Positions 9,087-19,110 of a stretch of DNA of 64,000 nucleotides are shown here, one piece after another. Numbering within the stretch: the stretch's first letter is position 1; each line of letters begins with the position of its first letter. A program made the translations under genes and the position numbers. The stretch is from Corynebacterium gerontici. Lineage in GTDB: Bacteria > Actinomycetota > Actinomycetes > Mycobacteriales > Mycobacteriaceae. The DNA lies in assembly GCF_003813985.1 (NCBI RefSeq), contig NZ_CP033897.1:1860001-1924000 (forward strand), written 5' to 3'. The notes under the pieces were generated by a model that made no database searches, was not told the DNA's origin, and saw only the letters and a program-made list of their open reading frames with translations.

Positions 9087-9286
9087 TGGATCCCCCTCAA
9101 AAACAATTCCCCTTCGGCGCGCACCCCCGTACGCGCCAACTTTTTGCGCCGAACCGCTTAGCGGTGGACACGAACCTCAGCATAGGTGAAGATTGTGGGG
9201 AGCAAAAGGGCTAGGCCCAAAGGCGCGATTGGGGATCGCGGCAAGCTCACGCAACAATCAGCTTTGTTAGAGGGGGACGATTGTCT

Positions 9287-10717
9287 ATGAATGTTGTCGA
9301 CCAAGATATTCGGCTACATTTTCGCATCCATTCCGGACGCAGCGAGGATTCCGCCCGCGCCATCGACATGTCAATTCCTAATTCGGCGAGCCTTCATGAG
9401 GTGCTCGCTGAGGTGTTGGAACTGGCTCATGCACCTTCGATCAGCGTGCCGTGGCAGATGACCACCGCCGCGGGCGTGGAGCTCGACACCAACATTGCCA
9501 TCGCACAAACCGATCTGGAGCACGGCTCGATTGTGATGCTTCGCCCCAGACGCCCAACGCCCGTGCCGGTGCTGCGTGATTCTGCTGAGGCAGTCTCGGC
9601 GCTTGGTGGTCACCTGACGGCGGTTCGGTGGACTGCGTTGGCGGCGAGTTTCAGCGGAGCCATCGGCTGCTGCGCATTGTTGCTGCTCAGCCCCACGCCT
9701 TTGCCTCTAGCTGCTTCGCTAGGTATTGCCGGGCTAATGTTGCTGGCTGCATACGTTTTTGCCCCGAATGCGCTGCTATTGCCAATGATCGTGGCCTTCG
9801 TTGCTTTCTCCTCCGCGATTGTGGTTACTGGAGGACGCGCTCATGACGCGGTCCTCGGTGTTCTGGCGGGGGTGTGCTCTGGGTTCATTGCAGTGCTGTT
9901 GTGCTGGTTTATTGCTTGTCGACGTTCCCCCGCCACCACCTTGGAAGCCAAACAAGGATGGCACGTAACGCCTGTCATGCGCAGGAGCATCACCGCGTGC
10001 GCAACAGTGCTGCTGCTGTTCATGGCAGGAACTCCGGCAGGTTGGATGTATCAACGCTACGAAAGCGCCCCGCACGGCTGGTGGGTTGGAGCAAGCGCGC
10101 TGGGAACACTAGCTGCCGTCGTGTTGGGCATTACCGCACCATTGTTGGCCGCGAAACTTGGCGGATTGAGCGTGCCACACGTCCCCACCGCTGGCGAAGA
10201 CCTCGCCACCGAAGACCAGGACACAGCCCCCGACGTGCTGCAGGCTCAGGCACAAGCAGCGAGAGTGTTCTTCGACGGCATTCACTTGGGCATACTCAGT
10301 TTTTGTGTACCGGCCTTCGCATGGTTGGCGCTGAGTTCCTCTCCGGCGATTGCCTTCAACGCACACCCGATCAGTACCGCATGTTTAGGCGCGGCGGTGA
10401 GTTTGGCGATGATCTTGCATGCACATCGCCACCAGTCCCCCACCACGGTGTGGTGCACATGGCTGGTTGGTATGGCAGCTTTGCTTTCCCTCGCCATCGC
10501 CGGTGCCAACAGCGGGCACTGGGCGGTACTCGTGCTTGCTGGGATAATGTGCGGCGCAGCAGCACTGGCTCCTGCTTGGAGCAATCGGCTGCGGGCTCTA
10601 TCGCCCACGACGGTGGTGTGGCTCGAAAGGTTCGAGACAGCGAGCGTATGCCTCGCGGTGCCATTGACGCTGCAGGTTCTCGGACTGTTTGGCATGCTGC
10701 GCGGGTACGCAGGATGA
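9287..10717 (+). CDS. eccD4: ESX-4 type VII secretion integral membrane protein EccD
   Basis: Main multi-spanning channel component of the type VII complex. The product has an N-terminal ubiquitin-like YukD domain (about residues 1-95, ending in VMLRPRRPTPVPV) followed by about eleven hydrophobic helices from residue ~110 to the end. I use ATG 9287, ten bases behind AGAGGGGG; a TTG at 9281 is in frame but too close to that ribosome-binding site. The stop overlaps the mycosin ATG (ATGA at 10714). It is divergent from eccC with a ~200-base shared promoter region. Confidence 0.93.
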   Translation: MNVVDQDIRLHFRIHSGRSEDSARAIDMSIPNSASLHEVLAEVLELAHAPSISVPWQMTTAAGVELDTNIAIAQTDLEHGSIVMLRPRRPTPVPVLRDSAEAVSALGGHLTAVRWTALAASFSGAIGCCALLLLSPTPLPLAASLGIAGLMLLAAYVFAPNALLLPMIVAFVAFSSAIVVTGGRAHDAVLGVLAGVCSGFIAVLLCWFIACRRSPATTLEAKQGWHVTPVMRRSITACATVLLLFMAGTPAGWMYQRYESAPHGWWVGASALGTLAAVVLGITAPLLAAKLGGLSVPHVPTAGEDLATEDQDTAPDVLQAQAQAARVFFDGIHLGILSFCVPAFAWLALSSSPAIAFNAHPISTACLGAAVSLAMILHAHRHQSPTTVWCTWLVGMAALLSLAIAGANSGHWAVLVLAGIMCGAAALAPAWSNRLRALSPTTVVWLERFETASVCLAVPLTLQVLGLFGMLRGYAG

Positions 10718-11826
10718 AGCACCTCAGGCTCTCCGCACTGACGGCCCTGACGCTGATGTTTGCGGGCGGAACCCAAATATTGGCTCCCTCGGCCGTGGCA
10801 CAGCAGTGCCCCGCCACCTTGGGGGCGAGTGATGCAGCGATTCGTGCCCAAGCGATGCAGGCAGATACTTACCGCCCAGCCCATCGTTTTGCCGATGGTG
10901 CCGGGGTTACCGTTGCTGTCATCGATACCGGGGTTGAGCCTCATCCTCGCCTGTTACTCCACGAGGATAACGAGGCTGGGGATTGCCAGGCGCACGGCAC
11001 CATCGTCGCCGGAATCATCGGCGCACGCGACCAAGGCGATGGTGTTGTTGGCGTGGCACCGGGTGCTCGCATACTAGGGATTCGTCAACACAACGAAGGT
11101 CAAGATCAGCAAGACGACACCACCGGCAGTTTATCCACACTGGTTGACGCCATTCAACGGGCGATCGACCACAAAGTTGACGTCATAAACATTTCCTTGG
11201 CCGCGTGCGTGCCCGCCGATGCAGAACTCGATTTAACGCCCCTAGAGCAGGTGCTTGCACGCGCCGAAGCGGAAGGTGTTGTTGTGGTGGCTGCAGCAGG
11301 CAACGCCGGCGGCACCTGTGACGCACAAGCGAAAGTATTGCCCGCTGCCATGCCCACAGTGTTGGGCGTTGGTGCATTAGTAAACCCGCGCCAGCTCGCC
11401 GACTATTCCATGCCTGCCCTCGGTGAGAAGTTGAGTGCGCCCGGACACGTTGCTGCTGCTCTGAATCCCCGTGGCCCGGGTCTTGTTGGTGGTCTCGACC
11501 AACACCACAACGTAGAAGCATTTGAGGGTACGAGCTTTGCTGCGCCGGTGGTCAGCGGGACCGTTGCGCTCCTGCGTCAACGATACCCAGAGGCAACCCC
11601 TGGCGAGATCCGGGAGTTGCTGTGGAACAGCGTTGATCCAAACACCGGGACAATTCATCCCGACACCGCGATTAGCTTCCAACACACGGCGGCGACGCAC
11701 CGCGAAGCGCATATTCAAGCTGACCGGCCTCACGGATCGCCTGCCAGAGGGCACCTGTTGTGGGTACTGCTGGGATCCGGAGCGATTTTGTTGTCTTGTG
11801 TGATTTTTGGCCCGCGCCGTGGCTAG
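10714..11826 (+). CDS. mycP4: Mycosin (type VII secretion subtilisin-like protease)
   Basis: Membrane-bound S8 serine protease required for a stable ESX complex. The 370-residue product starts with a signal peptide (LSALTALTLMFAGGTQILA ... AVA/QQC). The catalytic triad is in place: Asp in VAVIDTGV, His in CQAHGTIVAGII and Ser in FEGTSFAAPVVSG, with the oxyanion Asn in AAAGNAGG. A C-terminal membrane helix (LLWVLLGSGAILLSCVIF) ends in a basic tail. The start follows ATGA coupling with eccD. It is somewhat shorter than typical mycobacterial mycosins. Its stop overlaps the stop of the convergent next gene at CTAG. Confidence 0.94.
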   Translation: MKHLRLSALTALTLMFAGGTQILAPSAVAQQCPATLGASDAAIRAQAMQADTYRPAHRFADGAGVTVAVIDTGVEPHPRLLLHEDNEAGDCQAHGTIVAGIIGARDQGDGVVGVAPGARILGIRQHNEGQDQQDDTTGSLSTLVDAIQRAIDHKVDVINISLAACVPADAELDLTPLEQVLARAEAEGVVVVAAAGNAGGTCDAQAKVLPAAMPTVLGVGALVNPRQLADYSMPALGEKLSAPGHVAAALNPRGPGLVGGLDQHHNVEAFEGTSFAAPVVSGTVALLRQRYPEATPGEIRELLWNSVDPNTGTIHPDTAISFQHTAATHREAHIQADRPHGSPARGHLLWVLLGSGAILLSCVIFGPRRG

Positions 11827-12242
11827 CCAAACGTTGCCATGACCTCATCGAGAGCTGGAATCATTCCGAGCTTCCAACCAACCCAGGTCAGCCCCAGCAC
11901 CGTAATCCACGCGGCCACAATGGTGCCCGAGATGAGTGAATAGCGCACTTTCTTCGGTTGCGGTTGATACCACGTGCTGAAGCGATCGTAGGAGTTCACT
12001 CCCCACCCCAACAGCCGCTGCGCCCAGTGCACCTCTAATGACAAAATGCCCACACCGATGAAAACAGTGAGCCAACCCGGCCCAGGGAAAGGAATGGTGA
12101 TCAGCCCGAGGATGACCACCAGTCCGCCGAGACCGAGTACTAACGGCCGAACCAGAAATCCATAGCGACGCTGCTTGAGCATTTCGTGGTTGCGTTCGAG
12201 TCGCTCTACTTTTTCGGCTACTGCGTCACGCATCGATCCCAT
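11823..12242 (-). CDS. PGPGW-domain transmembrane protein
   Basis: Small membrane protein (139 residues) with the PGPGW signature (IPFPGPGWLTVFIGVGILS) inside the second of about three hydrophobic helices. A basic N-terminal coiled segment (RDAVAEKVERLERNHEMLKQRR) precedes the first helix. The function of the family is unknown. I use ATG 12242 (MGSMRDAV), 12 bases behind AAGGAGG; the open frame extends 11 codons further with no better signal. It is interposed between mycP and eccB and converges on mycP, so any functional tie to ESX-4 is only positional. Confidence 0.8.
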   Translation of the reverse strand: MGSMRDAVAEKVERLERNHEMLKQRRYGFLVRPLVLGLGGLVVILGLITIPFPGPGWLTVFIGVGILSLEVHWAQRLLGWGVNSYDRFSTWYQPQPKKVRYSLISGTIVAAWITVLGLTWVGWKLGMIPALDEVMATFG

Positions 12243-12399
12243 GCTTGAGCATCGCCTCCTTGAGCCACCAATCACCGCAACTGATTTTCGGTGCTATAGC
12301 TTCTTCAACCTGATTTTCCAACCAGGGACGTTCACTTCTAACTCCGCCCAGTCTAGCGTTCGGGCGACTCAACCACACTCCCCTGAGGAAAGCTCCCAG

Positions 12400-13710
12400 C
12401 TAACTCTTATCTTCTGCCACTAAAGGATTCGCGGCATGTTCAGGCGAAAGCTCGCTTCCTTCTGGCAGCAGGCGCAACATAACCCAGGGAATATCCACTG
12501 GATTGGGCAATCCGAGGAAAGGGTAGTGATCTTCACTGATCCGGTGTCGCCGCCCCGACTCGCCAATCACGTGAGTACCATTCGCAGTATGAACACCTAG
12601 TGCTCGAGCCTGACTGACCGCATGAGTTGCGATCGATACTCCCGATAACGCCATCGCGCCCTGCGTAATCTTTGCTTGCTGAGGCGCTGCGGCGACGTAC
12701 ACATGGAAATCCCCGCTCTCTTTGCGAGCAATCACGCAGATTGGGTGTTGAGCAGGATCGATCCATTCCAAGGCGCGCTTGGGGATGTCGAGGCGAACAC
12801 CGGCATCGGCACGTTGAGTCAATTCAGTGCGGCCAAGCTGAACCTCAGGATTACCCAAATCCAACAGGATATCGCGCTGTGTCTCGCTGATCGGCACAAT
12901 GCCCTGCGGCAGGCTCAACCACGCTGACTGCTCGGTGCGCAGCACTTCGCCTTCCCAACGTCCCAACGGAGCTACCTCGGGAATGGCACTTAACACGTCT
13001 GCCGGTACACGCCACCGCGGCGTGGAAAAGTCGATGTTCATATGCCTGCGCAGAGCGCGCCCCTCTGGAGTGTCCGCCGGTGGTAATTGGAAACGCTCAT
13101 CGCTGCGGATGATCCACTCACTTTGGCCAGCTTCAGCCAGTACTCCCTGCTCTTTGCCAAGCGCCGGCAAGGCTTGATGCCCAAGCACTACTTCGTCTAC
13201 GCTGCCGGGTACACGCGGAGCGCTGCTATCCGGAATGTCCTCGCTCTGATGGGTGCACACGCTCCAAGGCGCTTCTTCAACTTGAGTCTCGTTGAGCAAA
13301 CCTGGCGCGTCGCTGATGCCAACCTGAGCACCAAACTTCGCCTCAGAAAGCGCCTGTTCGCCTGCCCTCACGGGCTGCGCTGCTTCTCCTACGATCAAGC
13401 GGGCAGAGGCCAGATTGCTCACCGGATGCAACACTTCCCCGCGGCGCACCAATAACTGTCCACTCGCCGCTTTGATGATCGGCGCGTCACCGGGATCGGG
13501 TTCTGGCTTGAGCCACGCGAGGGCGCTCGCCCCAACGCACATCAATACACTGATCGCCACTCCAACCTGAAACGCTTTGCGCCTTCTGCCTAGTGGATCG
13601 TGGAGCATGCGTTCGTCGCCAAGCGCTAAGCCCAACTCCAATCGCCGTTGCAGAAATTTGAATCCTGATACCTGAGCCTTGGTAGTGGGGCGCACCGGGA
13701 GTTGGCGCAT
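12400..13710 (-). CDS. eccB4: ESX-4 type VII secretion protein EccB
   Basis: Single-pass membrane component of the type VII core complex with a large extracytoplasmic domain. The 436-residue product has the family's N-terminal signature (TTKAQVSGFKFLQRRLELGL ... MLHDPLGRRRKAF), one helix near residues 50-72 and a long periplasmic-side domain with two cysteines (WSVCTHQ, HPICVIA) that could form the family disulphide. ATG 13710 follows GAGGAGG; the open frame upstream lacks similarity. It is transcribed apart from eccD-mycP and towards them. No eccE is present, as expected for ESX-4. Confidence 0.93.
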   Translation of the reverse strand: MRQLPVRPTTKAQVSGFKFLQRRLELGLALGDERMLHDPLGRRRKAFQVGVAISVLMCVGASALAWLKPEPDPGDAPIIKAASGQLLVRRGEVLHPVSNLASARLIVGEAAQPVRAGEQALSEAKFGAQVGISDAPGLLNETQVEEAPWSVCTHQSEDIPDSSAPRVPGSVDEVVLGHQALPALGKEQGVLAEAGQSEWIIRSDERFQLPPADTPEGRALRRHMNIDFSTPRWRVPADVLSAIPEVAPLGRWEGEVLRTEQSAWLSLPQGIVPISETQRDILLDLGNPEVQLGRTELTQRADAGVRLDIPKRALEWIDPAQHPICVIARKESGDFHVYVAAAPQQAKITQGAMALSGVSIATHAVSQARALGVHTANGTHVIGESGRRHRISEDHYPFLGLPNPVDIPWVMLRLLPEGSELSPEHAANPLVAEDKS

Positions 13711-13782
13711 GGTTCCTCCTCGTTTTTGAGTCCTCTCTTTAGGAATTGGACGCAAAAACCGTTGCGGAGGTTCCCGAATTTC

Positions 13783-14619
13783 CTATATCTCTCGGATCGC
13801 CCTCGTTTGCGCTGCGCGTGCGGCAAGTTCTTCGTCCGCGGGATAGTCCACCTGCACGAGGCTGAGCCCCTTTGCTGGAGCGACGGGGACGTTGTTAGAA
13901 CGCCGCGATTCATCTAAGAGCTTGGCCGTGAAGTCATCGCTACGGCGCCCCTCCCCCACCACGAGGCACGCGCCGACCAGCGAGCGCACCATGGACCAGC
14001 AGAAGGCATCGGCTTGCACCCTCGCCTCGTAGAGCTGCGGCTCCTCCGGGGTGGAAATGTCGTGCCAAGTGAACACCTGCAGTTCACGAATGGTGGTGGC
14101 GCCCTCGCGGTGTTTGCAGAAGGCAGCGAAGTCATGCAGGCCGATCAGCGCCTGAGCCGCATCGTTCATTCGTTGCGCATCTACGGGCTTCGCCCACGTT
14201 GCGGTGTCAGTGGTGCGGGTAGGTAGCGCTCCGCGCGGGTGAGTGGTGATCCGGTAGCGATAATGCCTCGCGAGTGCGGAGAAGCGGGCGTCGAATCCTT
14301 CGGGTGCGCGCTCACATGCATGAATGCGCACGTCTTCTGGCATGAGTCTTGCTAGTCGACGCACCAGCCGACGAGGATCACCGTTGATGCTTCGGGTTTG
14401 AAGTGCCTCTTCAGGAATATCGAAGTGCGCCACCTGCCCCGTGGCATGGACTCCCGCGTCTGTACGCCCTGCGACACTCAACTCGATGGGATGACGCAAG
14501 ATGAGCGAAAGGTTATCTTCCACGACTTTTTGCACCGTGCGGATATCCTGGTTGCCTTGCCTCGCCCATCCGTGGAAATTACTGCCGTCGTATGCGAGGT
14601 CAAGTCGGAGTCGAATCAC
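13783..14619 (-). CDS. truA: tRNA pseudouridine(38-40) synthase TruA
   Basis: Isomerises uridines 38-40 of tRNA anticodon arms. The catalytic Asp lies in [18 protein letters not shown]; the N-terminal strand [18 protein letters not shown] is typical, as is SFCWSMVR-like [11 protein letters not shown] near the C-terminus. I choose GTG 14619 (278 residues) because it forms a GTGA overlap with the stop of the upstream gene. ATG 14670 is the alternative but would overlap that gene by 55 bases and add 17 atypical residues. Gene order truA-rplQ-rpoA matches other actinobacteria. Confidence 0.93.
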   Translation of the reverse strand: MIRLRLDLAYDGSNFHGWARQGNQDIRTVQKVVEDNLSLILRHPIELSVAGRTDAGVHATGQVAHFDIPEEALQTRSINGDPRRLVRRLARLMPEDVRIHACERAPEGFDARFSALARHYRYRITTHPRGALPTRTTDTATWAKPVDAQRMNDAAQALIGLHDFAAFCKHREGATTIRELQVFTWHDISTPEEPQLYEARVQADAFCWSMVRSLVGACLVVGEGRRSDDFTAKLLDESRRSNNVPVAPAKGLSLVQVDYPADEELAARAAQTRAIREI

Positions 14620-15317
14620 AGCTCCGCCTTCGCCTTCGTGCGCAGTACCGTCGCGAACATGAGCATCCATAGCGCACCGCTATCGATCGCGATGTGCTGG
14701 AACAGCCCGTAGCTTGACGGCGGCGGACTCAAGATAAATAGTAGGTAGCCCGCGATGGACGCAAGCAAAAATAGCAGCGTAATGATGCTCTGTGCCTTGT
14801 TCAACAACGGTACCGAAGGCTCATTGAGCAAAGGCTGATACTTTATTCCAGCCCACGCGTTGCGTGCCATGAGCACCCACAGTGCAATGCACCCGCCGGC
14901 GAAGAGCACCTGGTGCAGTACTTCGCCATCATTCACATCCACCATGCCGTTGAGAACAAACGCTATGCCCATAAGAGCCAAGGCGAAAGCGTTGGTGATT
15001 ACTCCTTTGATTGGGGCGCGCTTCGATGCCGCACCTCGTCTATCCACCCCTACGCTGCGCAGCAGGGTTGCGGCACCAAGCAGCAGGAATCCCGCCGAGA
15101 CCATACCGATGATGTAAAAGACGTGACCTGGGCTGCAGACTACGCGAGGCATGGTTGCTTCGGAAAGCACCTGGCATTCTCGTGCGCCCAAGTCTGATAT
15201 GTACATGGTGCTGGCCTGGTATACGCCGTCCCACATGAACATGGTGATGATCTGGCCTAGCCACAGCAAGATGGTTGCGGCAAAGAGCATCATCGATGCG
15301 CTGCGAAGCTTTTTCAT
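14616..15317 (-). CDS. DUF998-type multi-pass membrane protein
   Basis: Integral membrane protein of unknown function, 233 residues with about six helices. After the first helix comes an extracytoplasmic loop with YISDLGA and paired cysteines (ARECQVL ... RVVCSPGH) typical of DUF998 proteins. ATG 15317 ([10 protein letters not shown]) follows AAGGGAT; the open frame runs 20 codons further upstream without a ribosome-binding site. It is inserted between rplQ and truA and is translationally coupled to truA through GTGA. Confidence 0.75.
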   Translation of the reverse strand: MKKLRSASMMLFAATILLWLGQIITMFMWDGVYQASTMYISDLGARECQVLSEATMPRVVCSPGHVFYIIGMVSAGFLLLGAATLLRSVGVDRRGAASKRAPIKGVITNAFALALMGIAFVLNGMVDVNDGEVLHQVLFAGGCIALWVLMARNAWAGIKYQPLLNEPSVPLLNKAQSIITLLFLLASIAGYLLFILSPPPSSYGLFQHIAIDSGALWMLMFATVLRTKAKAEL

Positions 15318-15363
15318 GAGATTATCCCTTGTTGCACTTATGTGTAGCTCAAGAATACAAAAA

Positions 15364-15392
15364 GGGGTCGGAGTCATCGCTGACCCCGACCC
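15364..15392 (-). terminator. Terminator downstream of rplQ
   Basis: On the minus strand GGGTCGGGGTCA-gcga-TGACTCCGACCC is followed by CTTTTT: a stem of about 12 bp with one internal mismatch and a U run. It lies 21 bases past the rplQ stop and ends the rpoA-rplQ transcript. Confidence 0.85.
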
Positions 15393-15413
15393 TGCTTTTA
15401 TGCGAAGGAATTA

Positions 15414-15929
15414 CTACTCTTCTGCTTCCTCAGCCTGAGCTTCGGTTGCTTCTGCTTCAGTAACCTCGGTGTTTTCCTCGGCCTTAGTCTCCTCTGCGGG
15501 AGCTTCTTCCTTAGCTTCGGCTTCCTTGGAGGCCGCTGCGCGTGCTGCACGGGTGGCCTCGTTGGAGACGGTTTCTTCAAGCACCAGGGAGATCTGGCTC
15601 ATGGGAGCGTTGTCGCCCTTGCGGTTCTCGAGCTTCACGATGCGGGTATAACCGCCTTCGCGGCCCTCGAATTGAGGTGCGAGGTTGTCAAAGAGGTGCT
15701 TGACAACGTCCTTGTTGTTGACGAACTTCAGCACGTTGCGGCGGTCGGCGATGGTGCCGGACTTAGCCTTGGTGATCAGCTTCTCTGCGTAGGGACGCAG
15801 CATTTTTGCCTTGGCATCGGTGGTCTTGATGGCACCGTGCTCAAACAGCTGTGCCGCGAGGTTGGACAGAATGTGCTTCTGGTGGCTCGCGGAACCGCCG
15901 AGGCGGGCGCCCTTCTTAGGGGTAGGCAT
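15414..15929 (-). CDS. rplQ: 50S ribosomal protein L17
   Basis: Large-subunit protein near the exit tunnel. The first ~120 residues are canonical ([20 protein letters not shown] ... [20 protein letters not shown]). They are followed by a ~50-residue Glu/Ala-rich tail ([16 protein letters not shown]...) as in many actinobacteria, giving 171 residues in all. It is the last gene of rpsM-rpsK-rpsD-rpoA-rplQ. Confidence 0.97.
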   Translation of the reverse strand: MPTPKKGARLGGSASHQKHILSNLAAQLFEHGAIKTTDAKAKMLRPYAEKLITKAKSGTIADRRNVLKFVNNKDVVKHLFDNLAPQFEGREGGYTRIVKLENRKGDNAPMSQISLVLEETVSNEATRAARAAASKEAEAKEEAPAEETKAEENTEVTEAEATEAQAEEAEE

Positions 15930-15992
15930 AGTGTTCTCCTCGTTTACGGGTGATGTGAGCGCTAGTGGCCGACGTTGATCGGCCGGGGGCTT

Positions 15993-17009
15993 TTACTCGG
16001 AATCTTCCGGATCCGTGTCCACGTAGTCGCCGGTGGCGGCGTCGTAGCCCTCGAGCTGCGTGGGATCGAAGTCCTCAGGAGCGTCCTTCAAGGTCAGTCC
16101 CAAACCGGAAAGCTTGATCTTGACCTCGTTGATCGACTTCTGGCCGAAGTTGCGGATGTCCAGCAAATCCGACTCGGTGCACTCTGCGAGTTCACCGACG
16201 GTGTGGATGTCCTGGCGCTTCAGGCAGTTGTAGGACCGAACGGAGAAGTTCAGGTCCTCGATCGGGGTGCTGTAGGCGGCAATGTACTCGGTCTCCTGTG
16301 GGGAGGGGCCGATCTCGATACCCTCCGCGGCGGTGTTGAGCTCGCGAGCAAGGCCAAAGAGCTCAACCAGAGTCTTGCCTGCCGACGCCAGGGCGTCGCG
16401 GGGAGCCATGGAGTTCTTGGTCTCTACGTCGATGATGAGCTTGTCAAAGTCGGTGCGCTGCTCAACACGAGTAGCTTCCACTTTGTAGCTCACCTTCAGC
16501 ACTGGCGAGTAAATCTGATCCACCGGGATACGGCCGATTTCAGCGGAACCTGAGTACAGGGTCGCGGGGACGTAGCCGCGGCCACGCTCAACAATCATCT
16601 CGATTTCAAGGCTGCCCTGCTCATTGAGGGAAGCGATGTGAAGATCAGGATTGTGGATCTCAACACCGGCGGGCGGCTCAATGGTGCCAGCGGTTACCTC
16701 GCCCGGGCCTTCGGCGCGCAGGTACATGACGACCGGCTCATCGGAGTCGGAAGACAGCACCAGACCCTTGATGTTCAGGATGATGTCAGAGACATCTTCC
16801 TTGACACCGTTAATGGTGGTGAACTCGTGCAGCACGCCGTCGATCTTCACGCTGGTGACAGCAGCACCAGGAATGGAGGACAGCAGGGTGCGACGCAGCG
16901 AGTTGCCGAGGGTGTAGCCGAAGCCCGGCTCGAGCGGCTCAATGATGAAGCGCGAACGAGCGGAATCCACATACTCTTCGGTGAGAGTAGGGCGTTGAGA
17001 AATGAGCAT
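15993..17009 (-). CDS. rpoA: RNA polymerase subunit alpha
   Basis: Scaffold subunit of RNA polymerase. The 338 residues comprise the N-terminal dimerisation domain ([22 protein letters not shown] ...), a linker, the C-terminal DNA/activator-binding domain ([22 protein letters not shown] ... [14 protein letters not shown]) and an acidic tail. ATG 17009 is preceded by AAGGAGAG; the open frame continues upstream but is not conserved. It lies between rpsD and rplQ in the alpha operon. Confidence 0.98.
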   Translation of the reverse strand: MLISQRPTLTEEYVDSARSRFIIEPLEPGFGYTLGNSLRRTLLSSIPGAAVTSVKIDGVLHEFTTINGVKEDVSDIILNIKGLVLSSDSDEPVVMYLRAEGPGEVTAGTIEPPAGVEIHNPDLHIASLNEQGSLEIEMIVERGRGYVPATLYSGSAEIGRIPVDQIYSPVLKVSYKVEATRVEQRTDFDKLIIDVETKNSMAPRDALASAGKTLVELFGLARELNTAAEGIEIGPSPQETEYIAAYSTPIEDLNFSVRSYNCLKRQDIHTVGELAECTESDLLDIRNFGQKSINEVKIKLSGLGLTLKDAPEDFDPTQLEGYDAATGDYVDTDPEDSE

Positions 17010-17113
17010 GAAGAGGACTCTCCTTGAGGTGACGACCGCTATTTGACGTCTGTGGACGGAAAGGAATTTCGAGTTGAAGTAAAGCTGTGGCGCTTGCACG
17101 CCACACGGCGCTA

Positions 17114-17719
17114 TTACTTCGAGTAAAGCTCGACGATGAGCTGCTCTTGCAGCGGCACGTCGATCTGAGCGCGCTCGGGCAGCTGGTGCACGAGGATGCG
17201 CAGGGTAGCAGGCACAACCTGCAGCCATGCAGGAACGACTGCGTCGACCAGGTTCTCCTGAGCCTCTTCGAACCACACCATCTTCTGCGACTTTTCGCGC
17301 ACATCGATGATGTCGTACTGGGAGACACGGAAGGAAGGAACGTTGACCTTCTTACCGTTCACCAGGAAGTGCCCGTGGGACACGAGCTGGCGAGCCTGAC
17401 GGCGGGTGCGCGCGAGACCTGCGCGGTACACGACGTTGTCCAGGCGGGACTCGAGCAGGATAACCAGGTTGTCACCGGTCTTGCCGGGCAGGCGGTTAGC
17501 TTCTGCGTAGTAACGACGGAACTGCTTTTCCAGCACGCCGTAGGTAAAACGAGCCTTCTGCTTCTCCTGGAGCTGCAGGAGGTACTCAGACTCTTTGATG
17601 CGGGCGCGCCCAGCCTGCCCCGGAGGGTAGGGACGACGCTCGAACGCCATGTCTCCGCCGACGAGGTCGACGCGGAGGCGGCGGGACTTACGGGTTACAG
17701 GGCCGGTATAACGAGCCAT
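17114..17719 (-). CDS. rpsD: 30S ribosomal protein S4
   Basis: Primary 16S rRNA-binding assembly protein. The 201-residue product starts [19 protein letters not shown] and has the S4 domain ([36 protein letters not shown]). There is no N-terminal zinc Cys cluster, so it is the zinc-independent form. It follows rpsK by 20 bases and precedes rpoA. Confidence 0.98.
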   Translation of the reverse strand: MARYTGPVTRKSRRLRVDLVGGDMAFERRPYPPGQAGRARIKESEYLLQLQEKQKARFTYGVLEKQFRRYYAEANRLPGKTGDNLVILLESRLDNVVYRAGLARTRRQARQLVSHGHFLVNGKKVNVPSFRVSQYDIIDVREKSQKMVWFEEAQENLVDAVVPAWLQVVPATLRILVHQLPERAQIDVPLQEQLIVELYSK

Positions 17720-17739
17720 AGTAAGTTACCTTTCCTTTC

Positions 17740-18144
17740 TTAAACGCGACGACGCTTCGGTGGACGGCAGCCATTGAAGGGCTGAGGGGTGACGTCGGTG
17801 ATCGACGAAACCTCAAGGCCGGCAGCCTGCAGAGAACGAATTGCGGTTTCGCGGCCCGAACCGGGGCCCTTGACGAACACGTCAACCTTCTTCATGCCGT
17901 GGTCCATTGCCTTGCGGGCAGCGTTTTCTGCAGCGAGCTGCGCAGCGAACGGGGTGGACTTACGGGAGCCCTTGAAGCCAACGTGGCCGGAGGACGCCCA
18001 AGCGATCACAGCACCGGAGGGGTCCGTGATGGACACGATGGTGTTGTTGAAGGTGGACTTGATGTATGCGTGGCCCTGGGCCACATTCTTCTTTACGACG
18101 CGACGGCCGGTACGGCGTGCGCCACTACGTGCTTTTGGAGGCAT
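17740..18144 (-). CDS. rpsK: 30S ribosomal protein S11
   Basis: Platform protein of the 30S subunit, 134 residues, with [40 protein letters not shown] and the C-terminal [15 protein letters not shown]. It starts three bases after rpsM and is followed by rpsD. Confidence 0.98.
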   Translation of the reverse strand: MPPKARSGARRTGRRVVKKNVAQGHAYIKSTFNNTIVSITDPSGAVIAWASSGHVGFKGSRKSTPFAAQLAAENAARKAMDHGMKKVDVFVKGPGSGRETAIRSLQAAGLEVSSITDVTPQPFNGCRPPKRRRV

Positions 18145-18147
18145 GAA

Positions 18148-18516
18148 TTACTTCTTCTTTCCGGCGATCGTCTTCTTCGGACCCTTACGCGTACGAGCGT
18201 TGGTCTTGGTGCGCTGACCACGAACGGGCAGGCCACGACGGTGGCGCAGGCCCTGGTAGGAGCCAATCTCAATCTTGCGACGAATATCAGCCTGCACCTG
18301 GCGGCGGAGGTCACCTTCGACCTTCCAGCTTGCTTCGATAACGTCACGAAGAGCAGAAAGCTGCTCGTCGCTCAAGTTGTCGGTGCGCAGATCCGGGGAG
18401 ATGCCGGTCTCTTCGAGCAGAGTGGCGGCACGGGCGGGGCCGATGCCGTAGATGTAGGTGAGTGCGACTTCCATGCGCTTATTGCGCGGGAGGTCGACTC
18501 CAGCTAGACGTGCCAT
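18148..18516 (-). CDS. rpsM: 30S ribosomal protein S13
   Basis: Head protein contacting 50S and P-site tRNA, 122 residues. [40 protein letters not shown] and the lysine-rich tail [11 protein letters not shown] are characteristic. It is first in the alpha-operon run. No rpmJ is found between infA and rpsM, unlike in mycobacteria. Confidence 0.98.
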   Translation of the reverse strand: MARLAGVDLPRNKRMEVALTYIYGIGPARAATLLEETGISPDLRTDNLSDEQLSALRDVIEASWKVEGDLRRQVQADIRRKIEIGSYQGLRHRRGLPVRGQRTKTNARTRKGPKKTIAGKKK

Positions 18517-18703
18517 GTGGCAGTACCTTTCCGGTTGTTACGATGGTTTTCTCCATGCTCACCCTCGCACGGGACATACGCTTTGCCCGGTCGGTGCCGG
18601 ACGATGGGCATGTGGTGTATGCGAGGCTCCAGCCACCGTCGCTGGAGGTATCCATCACCCACGAAAATCGCGGGCTTGAGAGCATGAAGGCTGAAAAGTT
18701 TGC

Positions 18704-18922
18704 TTACTTGTAGCGGTAAACGATTCGGCCACGGTTGAGGTCGTAGGGCGAAAGCTCTACTACCACGCGATCCTCAGGAAGGATGCGGATGTAGTGCTGG
18801 CGCATTTTGCCACTGATGTGAGCAAGCACCTTGTGCCCATTATCGAGCTCGACGCGGAACATTGCGTTGGGCAAGGGTTCGATAATTCGACCCTCAACCT
18901 CGATTGCGCCTTCCTTAGCCAT
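18704..18922 (-). CDS. infA: Translation initiation factor IF-1
   Basis: S1-fold protein that blocks the ribosomal A site during initiation. It has 72 residues from [20 protein letters not shown] to [11 protein letters not shown], the standard length. The open frame extends 11 codons upstream, but family members start at this ATG (18922), which directly follows GGAGGCT. It lies ~190 bases upstream of rpsM; that gap holds no gene I can see. Confidence 0.97.
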   Translation of the reverse strand: MAKEGAIEVEGRIIEPLPNAMFRVELDNGHKVLAHISGKMRQHYIRILPEDRVVVELSPYDLNRGRIVYRYK

Positions 18923-19060
18923 AGCCTCCACTTTCGCGAACCCGGAACCGGACAAAAGCCCAGCTCAAGGGGTTCAAAGTTTAGTTTGTTTACCTAGCGC
19001 ACGCGCATCTGCACGCACACCAACGATCAACAGTACACTTAAGCTGCGAAAATGCCAAAC

Positions 19061-19091
19061 GCCCCCTCCCTCACATTCGGAGGGATGGGGC
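19061..19091 (-). terminator. Terminator of the L,D-transpeptidase gene
   Basis: On the minus strand GCCCC..CCCTCC-gaatgt-GAGGGAGGGGGC forms an imperfect G+C stem just after the motif copy that abuts the stop codon. The trailing GTTTGGC is a poor U tract. Confidence 0.6.
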
Positions 19092-19100
19092 GCGGGAGGC

Positions 19101-19110
19101 GTCGAAAAGC
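19101..19110 (+). repeat. Dispersed motif GTCGAAAAGC, copy 5
   Basis: Exact core in GGAGGCGTCGAAAAGCTTAG. It directly abuts the TAA stop of the L,D-transpeptidase gene (19111-19113) and lies between that stop and the terminator. Confidence 0.9.

Noticed and set aside
9874..10713. Long upstream extension of the mycosin reading frame
   Set aside because: The extension overlaps eccD in another frame and has Arg/Cys/His-rich shadow composition. ATG 10714 with ATGA coupling and a signal peptide is clearly the start.
18517..18703. rpmJ (L36) between infA and rpsM
   Set aside because: No frame in this gap encodes the short Cys/His/Lys-rich L36 sequence.
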